From Deltaproteobacteria bacterium (lineage in GTDB: Bacteria; Myxococcota_A; UBA796): a DNA stretch of 10,996 nt. Location of the stretch: assembly GCA_002707085.1 (NCBI GenBank), contig PALY01000038.1:1-10996 (forward strand), in the 5' to 3' direction. Shown here piece after piece: positions 6,325 to 10,996 of the stretch (positions are counted from its first letter, which is position 1; every line of letters starts with the position of its first letter). The notes beneath the pieces were generated by a model that saw only the letters and a program-made list of their open reading frames with translations, was not told where the DNA came from and ran no database searches. The position numbers and the translations under genes were made by a program.

Positions 6325-6891
6325 TTGCCGACTCGTATGTGCATCGCCTGTAGAAAACGGGCCAGCAGTCAAAACATGATCCCTCTGGGTGTAAGCCCAG
6401 AGGGATCATTGTTGGTTGGTACTGCATGTATCAAACAGGAGACTTCTGGGAAGAGAGGCTGGCTGTGCACATCCAAGTCATGCGTGGACAAGGCAATGAA
6501 ACGCCCTCACCTGTTGGTACGCGCAACCCAAAAGGAGTCTCTTGACCTCAGTCGACTGAGGGAAGATGTTCGTTCACACCTGCAAGAATGCTGGGAATCC
6601 GACCTCCAACTTGCGAATCGTCAGGGCTTAATCCGGAGTGGACACTCGATTTTCGAATCAAAAGATCCAGAAAACTTCATCGGAATATTGATAGCCGCTG
6701 ACGCAGGCACGAAAATCAAAACCTCAACTTCATTTAATTTTATCAAGTTTAAAACTACACTATCAAGCACAAACAAAGCTTCCCTTGGCGCTTTAATTGG
6801 CAAAGGGCCTCGTGCAGTGGTCGGATTAAGGTCCGGTCAAGCCACACGGCGCCTAATTGGACAGTTGCAGCGATGGGACAGCTTGGGTTAG
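6325..6891 (+). CDS. ylxR: YlxR/RnpM (DUF448) domain fused to an L7Ae-like (YlxQ-type) domain
   Basis: This gene lies between nusA and infB, the standard place for the nucleic-acid-binding protein YlxR (called RnpM in Bacillus, where it has been linked to RNase P). From the TTG at 6325 it has 188 residues. The YlxR domain (about 2-75) shows PTRMCIACRKR (C6, C9), a GKRGWLC block (42-48, matching the family GRGAYLC) and SCVDKAMKR (C53). The four cysteines C6, C9, C48 and C53 could bind metal. The C-terminal part, about 95-185 (ANRQGLIRSGHSIF, then KASLGALIGKGPRAVVGLRSGQATRRLI), resembles the L7Ae-like YlxQ protein that is a separate gene in Firmicutes. Start choice: the TTG lies 4 nt after the nusA stop with GAGGA at 6309-6313; an ATG at 6337 is the alternative. 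The frame is also open upstream through the nusA repeats. A 70-base patch at 6711-6780 is only 27% GC by hand count. Confidence 0.85.
   Translation: MPTRMCIACRKRASSQNMIPLGVSPEGSLLVGTACIKQETSGKRGWLCTSKSCVDKAMKRPHLLVRATQKESLDLSRLREDVRSHLQECWESDLQLANRQGLIRSGHSIFESKDPENFIGILIAADAGTKIKTSTSFNFIKFKTTLSSTNKASLGALIGKGPRAVVGLRSGQATRRLIGQLQRWDSLG
6376..6409 (+). other. Perfect 14-bp RNA hairpin with GNRA-type loop inside ylxR
   Basis: ATGATCCCTCTGGG (6376-6389) is followed after six bases by its exact reverse complement CCCAGAGGGATCAT (6396-6409). The loop TGTAAG can close with a U-G wobble to leave a GUAA tetraloop, a stable GNRA class. The following bases are moderately T-rich (TGTTGGTTGGT) but are not a T-run, so this is not a classical terminator. 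It lies within the codons for NMIPLGVSPEGSLL of the YlxR domain. It could be an RNase III site, a pause or attenuation site before infB, or a protein-binding element. Confidence 0.85.
6688..6716 (+). promoter_or_regulatory. Weak candidate sigma-70-type promoter inside ylxR
   Basis: TTGATA (6688-6693; five of six matches to TTGACA) is followed after exactly 17 nt by GAAAAT (6711-6716; four of six matches to TATAAT). It sits at the edge of an unusually AT-rich patch (6711-6780) and about 300 nt upstream of infB, so it could be an internal promoter for infB. The sequence also encodes ordinary YlxR residues (LIAADAGTKI), and matches of this quality occur by chance. Confidence 0.25.
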
Positions 6892-7020
6892 CTTGCCAGG
6901 CTTTCTGCAGACAGCAACCACTGTTCTGCAACCCAGGGGCTACTTTCATTTTGGCAATCAGCCAAGAGGTTTCTCAACCTCAAAGGTGAAGCCCGGGTAC
7001 TCCGGCGAGAAGGGAATCGG
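6892..7020 (+). promoter_or_regulatory. Structured infB leader with three small hairpins
   Basis: This 129-nt spacer between ylxR and infB has no supported gene. By eye it contains three consecutive hairpins. TGCAGACAG (6906-6914) pairs with CTGTTCTGCA (6921-6930) with one bulged T. TTGGC (6951-6955) pairs with GCCAA (6961-6965). Directly next to it, GAGGTT (6966-6971) pairs with AACCTC (6976-6981) around a TCTC loop. None is followed by a T-run. The spacer ends in AGAAGGGA, the probable infB Shine-Dalgarno. It is the only sizeable gap between ylxR and the following genes, so it may be an untranslated leader or an mRNA processing region. Confidence 0.45.
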
Positions 7021-9807
7021 ATGTCGACCAAGGATCTCATTGAACGACTCAACAGAACGACCACAACTCGGCGTTCGAGCAAAACTCAGGATGGTGAAAG
7101 CACCGGCGGAGTCTCGACACGCGTCGGGGCTCGGGTCATTCGCCGTCGTCGAAAAGCTGATGTTGCAGAAGAGCCACCAGAATTGCCCGTCGCCGCCAAA
7201 GCGACTGAACCTGCGGCTGAGCCTGAGAACGAGGCAGCAGCAGAACCTGCGGCAGAAGAAGTAGTTGAAGCGAAGCCAGTCAAAAAGAAGGCTGCAAAGA
7301 AGACGACGAAGAAAGACACCAAGAAAACCGCCAAAAAGGAAGTCGAAGCAGAAGCCAAAACTGAAGCTGCGGAAGAGCAAGAGGCTCCATCAGAGACCGA
7401 AGCTCCTGCAGAAGCCGAAACTTCAGCCGAAGTAGAAGCCAAAACTGAAGCTGCGACTGAAGCACCCGCCGAAGAAGCACCGGCTGACACCGATAAAGCA
7501 GAAGCGAAAGCGGAAGCTGCGGAAGAAGCGACGGATGCGGACAAGGCCGAAGAAAGCAGTGGCTCAGACGAGGAGTCCGCTGAGGCAGCCGCAGATACAG
7601 ACAAAAGCGCCGAAACAGGTACATCCAAACTCGCAAGCGGCCTGCCAAGAGCTGGTGGCTCGCCAAGCAAAGGTCTTCCTCGACTGGGTGGACCAAAGGC
7701 AGGCGACAAGGCTTTTCCAGGACTTGGTTCCGCGGTTGTCCGACCACCTCCAGGATACGACCCAACAAATCCCGAGGCGACCAGAGCTGCACCCGCTCAA
7801 CCCGAAGCCAAAAAAGAAACGAAAGAAAAGCAGTGGAGAGACGAACAAAACAAGACTCGTCCAGGCCGTGGCCGCTCCAGTGATGCCGAGATCGAAGAGA
7901 AGCGCAAAGCATCTGGCCGCGCCCGACGTGGCGGTAAGGACCGTCGTACTCGTGTAGAGATGTACATGGACGACATCGCGTCAGCGACTCGCCGTCGTCG
8001 TAAGAGCCGTCGTTCTTCGGGGCCCAAGAAGGCTTCTCCAATGGCGAAAGCCATCAAGCGCCGCGTCGAGGTCGATGGCACGATATCCGTTTCAAACTTG
8101 GCCCACGGGATGAGTGTAAAAACGGGTCAAGTCATCAAAAGCCTTATCGCCATGGGTCAAATGGCCACAGCAAATGATGAACTCGACATCGAAACAGCCA
8201 CACTGGTCGCAGAAGAGTTCAAGTTTGAGATTGTGAACACCACCTTCTCAGAAGAAGAACACATGATTCAGGTAGAAGCTGAAGAAGGTGAGGAAAACCT
8301 CACAACTCGGCCACCTGTCGTCACCATCATGGGTCACGTCGATCACGGTAAGACCACACTCTTGGATACCATCCGAAAGGCCAACGTCGCCGACGGTGAA
8401 GCTGGCGGTATTACGCAACACACGGCTGCATACCAAGTCAGTCATGAAGGTCAACTGATCACCTTCATCGACACTCCTGGCCACGCTGCATTCACTGAAA
8501 TGCGTTCACGTGGAGCGCAGGTGACGGACATCGTCATCCTTGTCGTTGCTGCAGATGATGGAATCATGCCGCAGACTGTAGAAGCCATCAATCACTCCAA
8601 AGCAGCCGGCGTTCAAATTCTGGTTGCAGTCAACAAATGTGACAAGCCTGGCGTCGACCCAAATACTGTGCGCCAAGCACTAATGGAACACGAACTGGTT
8701 CCAGAAGAGTACGGTGGGGACACCATCATGTGCAACGTTTCCGCACTCAAGGGTGACGGATTGGATGATCTTCTCGCGAACATTCTATTGCTCGCCGAGG
8801 TGGCCGAATACAAGGCCAATCCGGAACGTCATGGTGAAGGAAGCGTCCTTGAATCCCGCATTGAAACTGGACGCGGTCCAGTTGCGACAGTGATCGTACA
8901 GAAAGGAACCATCCGAAAGGGTGATTCCGTCGCGATGGGATCCGTTTGGGGACGAATCAGAGCGATGGCAGACTGTAATGGAAAGCCAGTGAAAGAAGCT
9001 GGACCATCCATGCCGGTTGAAATTACCGGAATGCAAGATGTCCCAACGGCTGGAGACTCTTTTGCCATCGTAGAAGATGACAAGGCAGCCCGTGCTTTGG
9101 CCGAACATCGCGCCGATATCATTCGCCGCAACGCCCACATCGCTCCCAAGTCCGTAAGTTTGGAAGAACTACTGGCACAAGCGAACGAAGGCGAAAAGGT
9201 TCAACTCAACCTGATCGTCAAGGCCGATGTGAACGGAACCCTGGAAGCCATCAAGAGTTCCTTCGACAAGATCGATGTGGAAGGTGCCAACGTCAAGATT
9301 CTGCACTCTGCAGTCGGGGGAGTGTCTGTTAGCGATGTCACCCTCGCTCAGACCTACGGTGCAGTCATCATTGGTTTCAATGTCCGTCCAGACTCAAAAG
9401 CGCGTCATGCCGCTGACGAGTACGCTGTACAAATCCGTACATACAACGTGATTTATGAAGCCATCGAAGACGTAGAAGCCGCCATGAAGGGCTTGCTCGC
9501 TCCGAAAATCGAGGAAGTCATCAAGGGTACTGCAGAGATTCGTCAGACCATTCCAATTCCAAAAGTTGGTACGGTCGCGGGTGTCATGGTCATGGAAGGT
9601 TCCATTGCGCGGGCGCACCAAGTTCGGTTGCTTCGCGAAGGTGTCATTCTTTGGACTGGAAAACTCGCCAGCTTGCGTCGATTCAAGGACAATGTCCGCG
9701 AAGTCGAGAAGGGCTACGAATGCGGTATGAACCTCGAAGGCTTCAACGACATCAAGGTCGGCGATGTTCTTGAAACATTCGTAGAAGAAGAAACCAAAGT
9801 AATTTAA
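7021..9807 (+). CDS. infB: Translation initiation factor IF-2
   Basis: IF2 is the GTPase that brings fMet-tRNA to the 30S subunit and drives 50S joining. The protein has 928 residues. The G domain is complete: G1 GHVDHGKT at 438-445, G2 GGITQHT at 462-468, G3 DTPGH at 484-488, G4 NKCD at 538-541 and G5 SALK at 574-577. The IF2 N2-type domain is at about 341-405 ([21 protein letters not shown]). Domains II-IV follow, ending in the fMet-tRNA-binding C2 region ([38 protein letters not shown]). The N-terminal third is a low-complexity linker with charge blocks: a Lys-rich run at 88-107, a Glu/Ala-rich stretch at about 109-203, a Gly/Pro-rich part and a basic Arg-rich part at about 275-340. The ATG at 7021 has AGAAGGGA 6-13 nt upstream. 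The family is certain; the exact start is likely. Confidence 0.97.
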   Translation: MSTKDLIERLNRTTTTRRSSKTQDGESTGGVSTRVGARVIRRRRKADVAEEPPELPVAAKATEPAAEPENEAAAEPAAEEVVEAKPVKKKAAKKTTKKDTKKTAKKEVEAEAKTEAAEEQEAPSETEAPAEAETSAEVEAKTEAATEAPAEEAPADTDKAEAKAEAAEEATDADKAEESSGSDEESAEAAADTDKSAETGTSKLASGLPRAGGSPSKGLPRLGGPKAGDKAFPGLGSAVVRPPPGYDPTNPEATRAAPAQPEAKKETKEKQWRDEQNKTRPGRGRSSDAEIEEKRKASGRARRGGKDRRTRVEMYMDDIASATRRRRKSRRSSGPKKASPMAKAIKRRVEVDGTISVSNLAHGMSVKTGQVIKSLIAMGQMATANDELDIETATLVAEEFKFEIVNTTFSEEEHMIQVEAEEGEENLTTRPPVVTIMGHVDHGKTTLLDTIRKANVADGEAGGITQHTAAYQVSHEGQLITFIDTPGHAAFTEMRSRGAQVTDIVILVVAADDGIMPQTVEAINHSKAAGVQILVAVNKCDKPGVDPNTVRQALMEHELVPEEYGGDTIMCNVSALKGDGLDDLLANILLLAEVAEYKANPERHGEGSVLESRIETGRGPVATVIVQKGTIRKGDSVAMGSVWGRIRAMADCNGKPVKEAGPSMPVEITGMQDVPTAGDSFAIVEDDKAARALAEHRADIIRRNAHIAPKSVSLEELLAQANEGEKVQLNLIVKADVNGTLEAIKSSFDKIDVEGANVKILHSAVGGVSVSDVTLAQTYGAVIIGFNVRPDSKARHAADEYAVQIRTYNVIYEAIEDVEAAMKGLLAPKIEEVIKGTAEIRQTIPIPKVGTVAGVMVMEGSIARAHQVRLLREGVILWTGKLASLRRFKDNVREVEKGYECGMNLEGFNDIKVGDVLETFVEEETKVI
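7351..7455 (+). repeat. Direct repeat in the acidic linker of infB
   Basis: The 21-mer encoding EAKTEAA starts at 7351 and recurs identically at 7435, 84 bp apart. A shorter part, GAAGCTGCGGAAG, appears again near 7513. It lies in the Glu/Ala-rich linker of IF2, where slippage-driven length change is common. It is a small internal repeat, not a mobile element. Confidence 0.7.
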
Positions 9808-9814
9808 GACTGCC

Positions 9815-10174
9815 GTGTTTCTTCCTGCTCCGGATGAGTCATGCTGGATTGGTCTTTTGCGATTGGGCCTGCGTGTGCCAGGCTCCCGCAGCCTAAAAGA
9901 CAAGCGACGTGCCGTTTCCCAAATTCGAGACCGATTGCGGGCTCGACACAACCTGAGTGTTTCCGAAACTGGACATCTTGAAGACCACGGACGCGCCATC
10001 CTTTGCATTGCGTTGGTTGCGAATGATCGACGTTTTGTACAGTCCGTTTTGGACGGGATCGCACATGAAGTCGGGCAATGGAGAGCCGCGTTGGTCGAAA
10101 ATGCCTCTGTGGTTACCTTTCGTCCGGGCGACGAAAGCGATGAAAGCCAATATGATGAATGGACCAACGGGTAA
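9815..10174 (+). CDS. DUF503 family protein (YlxP-like)
   Basis: This 119-residue protein belongs to the DUF503/YlxP family, small proteins often encoded next to infB and rbfA and presumed to act in ribosome or RNA metabolism; no biochemical function is established that I know of. The core is clear: GLLRLGLRVPGSRSLKDKRR (13-32) is followed by QIRDRLRARHNLSVSE and then ILCIALVANDRRFVQSVLD (62-80). The first 10 residues are not part of the family core, and the tail after residue 95 is acidic and polar. The GTG at 9815, 7 nt after the infB stop, is the only reasonable start. No good Shine-Dalgarno is visible, so coupling to infB is likely. The usual next gene, rbfA, is absent here. Confidence 0.88.
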   Translation: MFLPAPDESCWIGLLRLGLRVPGSRSLKDKRRAVSQIRDRLRARHNLSVSETGHLEDHGRAILCIALVANDRRFVQSVLDGIAHEVGQWRAALVENASVVTFRPGDESDESQYDEWTNG

Positions 10175-10178
10175 TTGA

Positions 10179-10802
10179 GTGCAGACGCAAAACGGACGAG
10201 AAATTTGGATCACCCGGGGCCACTTGGCAGCCCTTGGAACAGCCACACTGTTCATCGCCTTATTGGCCTTTTTTGTCGGAATACAGGTCGGTAGAAAGCA
10301 AGCCGACTCGCCACAATCTGCCAACTCGGACACCCTCCTACCGGACCCAAACCGAGAAGATGCATTGGAGGCGCTCCTTCGGGAGGTCGAAGCAGCGCAG
10401 TCTGCCGCTCCGCCCTTGGCTTTTCCTGAAGCGCTCACAGAGGACAACCCACCAGAAGTCCCCGAGAAAGAAAAAGAGGCCTCTGTTGAAACAGCGGTAA
10501 AACCCGCCGAAGAAGCCACACCTGAACCACCGCCAGACCCACCCAAAAGCGCACCTGTTCCAGCAAGTGGTTGGTCTGTGCAGGTCGCGAGCTATGACAA
10601 TGTCGCCGACGCAGATGCACGCGTTGAGGATCTGCGGGAGCGAAAAATGAAGGCCTACCGCGTCACAGCGCTGGTCCGAGGTAAGAACTGGTACAGGGTG
10701 AAAGTCGGTAGTTATCCAAGCGAAGACGCAGCCGTGGCCGCTCGGAAAAACCTGTCTTCCATCTTGGGTACTCGAGATTTGATGATTACGGAGGCCCCAT
10801 GA
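10179..10802 (+). CDS. Membrane-anchored SPOR-domain protein
   Basis: SPOR domains bind denuded peptidoglycan glycan strands and direct proteins to the division septum. This 207-residue protein has a short cytoplasmic N-terminus, one hydrophobic membrane segment at about 15-37 (LAALGTATLFIALLAFFVGI) and a long acidic Pro/Glu-rich periplasmic linker (about 45-128). A C-terminal SPOR domain (about 131-205) follows, with both halves visible: GWSVQVASYDNVADADARVEDL and NWYRVKVGSYPSEDAAVAARKNL. This is the FtsN-like single-pass architecture, but I do not claim FtsN identity, because SPOR proteins share little outside the domain. The GTG at 10179 is 4 nt after the DUF503 stop and places the membrane segment properly. 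The 3' end overlaps the next gene as ATGA. A cell-division or envelope role is inferred from the domain. Confidence 0.88.
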   Translation: MQTQNGREIWITRGHLAALGTATLFIALLAFFVGIQVGRKQADSPQSANSDTLLPDPNREDALEALLREVEAAQSAAPPLAFPEALTEDNPPEVPEKEKEASVETAVKPAEEATPEPPPDPPKSAPVPASGWSVQVASYDNVADADARVEDLRERKMKAYRVTALVRGKNWYRVKVGSYPSEDAAVAARKNLSSILGTRDLMITEAP

Positions 10803-10996
10803 GTAGAACTGTAGACAAGCCATGGGGACACGAAGAAATCTGGGCGGAGACAGAACGCTACGTCGGTAAAATTCTTCACATCACAGCCGGGCACAGACTC
10901 AGCTTACAACATCATGAAATCAAGGATGAGACCATCCGAATCCTGACTGGAACCATGAAGCTTGAACTGGAAGACGACGATGGGAACATCCAAGAT
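10799..10996 (+). CDS. Cupin / mannose-6-phosphate-isomerase-like protein, 3' end missing
   Basis: The ATG overlaps the SPOR-gene stop and has a GGAGG at 10790-10794 with a short 4-nt spacer. The frame stays open for 66 codons to the window edge. The translation starts with KPWGHEEIWAET (7-18), the opening seen in type II phosphomannose isomerase/GMP domains and related small cupins. The first cupin motif follows: G31, five residues, Q37-x-H39, four residues, E44, six residues, G51. Gln in place of the first His matches phosphomannose isomerases, where Q, H and E are metal ligands. It is therefore likely a metal-dependent sugar-phosphate isomerase or a related small cupin. The remainder, including the second cupin motif, lies outside the window. 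Confidence 0.8.
   Translation, partial: MSRTVDKPWGHEEIWAETERYVGKILHITAGHRLSLQHHEIKDETIRILTGTMKLELEDDDGNIQD

Noticed and set aside
6892..7020. Terminator between ylxR and infB
   Set aside because: The hairpins here are short and none is followed by a T-run, so transcription probably continues into infB.
7086..7709. 207-codon open frame on the minus strand inside infB, Ser/Ala-rich
   Set aside because: It mirrors the Glu/Ala-rich low-complexity coding of infB (GCA/GAA codons read in reverse give Ser/Ala codons); it has no recognisable domain and lies entirely within a certain gene.
9893..10546. 217-codon minus-strand frame spanning the DUF503 and SPOR genes
   Set aside because: It crosses two well-supported + strand genes, its translation is low-complexity Ser/Gly/Ala, and it has no family resemblance.
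1..10996. Mobile element, CRISPR array, tRNA/rRNA or defence island
   Set aside because: No transposase, integrase, inverted-repeat ends, spaced direct repeats, tRNA cloverleaf or toxin/nuclease genes were seen; the window is a conserved housekeeping cluster.

Overview
This window is a bacterial chromosomal segment, moderately GC-rich by eye, with every supported gene on the + strand and almost no spacer. It is built around a transcription/translation core block, rimP-nusA-ylxR-infB-DUF503. Upstream are a sugar-kinase-like phosphotransferase (cut by the left edge), the tldD-tldE protease pair and an unrecognised exported protein. Downstream are a membrane-anchored SPOR-domain protein and the start of a cupin/phosphomannose-isomerase-like gene (cut by the right edge). 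The gene order, the YlxR/L7Ae-type fusion, the very long charged IF2 N-terminus and the DUF503 gene after infB suggest a deltaproteobacterial-type organism (Myxococcota, Bradymonadota or a relative). That placement is inference from recalled gene neighbourhoods, not a database match.

Layout: 1-678 phosphotransferase (5' end missing); 689-2146 tldD; 2143-3453 tldE/pmbA (ATGA overlap); 3428-4234 hypothetical protein with a signal peptide; 4235-4341 spacer with a strong intrinsic-terminator structure ending 14 nt before the rimP start; 4342-4869 rimP; 4866-6320 nusA (ATGA overlap) with a 42-bp tandem repeat encoding an acidic tail; 6325-6891 ylxR-type gene containing a perfect 14-bp hairpin; 6892-7020 structured infB leader; 7021-9807 infB; 9815-10174 DUF503 (YlxP-like); 10179-10802 SPOR protein; 10799-10996 cupin (3' end missing).

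How the genes work together: RimP matures the 30S subunit, NusA controls pausing, termination and antitermination, YlxR/RnpM is a small RNA-binding partner, and IF2 delivers initiator tRNA, so 4342 to about 10174 is the classic nusA-infB operon. TldD and TldE form a heteromeric metallopeptidase. The tight spacing means tldD-tldE-hypothetical may be one transcript that ends at, or is attenuated by, the terminator before rimP.

The proteins are mostly ordinary housekeeping types, and I see no mobile element, CRISPR array, tRNA, rRNA or defence system. The unusual content is at the RNA and repeat level: the terminator or attenuator in front of rimP-nusA with a possible competing fold, the hairpin inside ylxR, the repeat-encoded NusA tail that is open in two frames, and the unknown exported protein.
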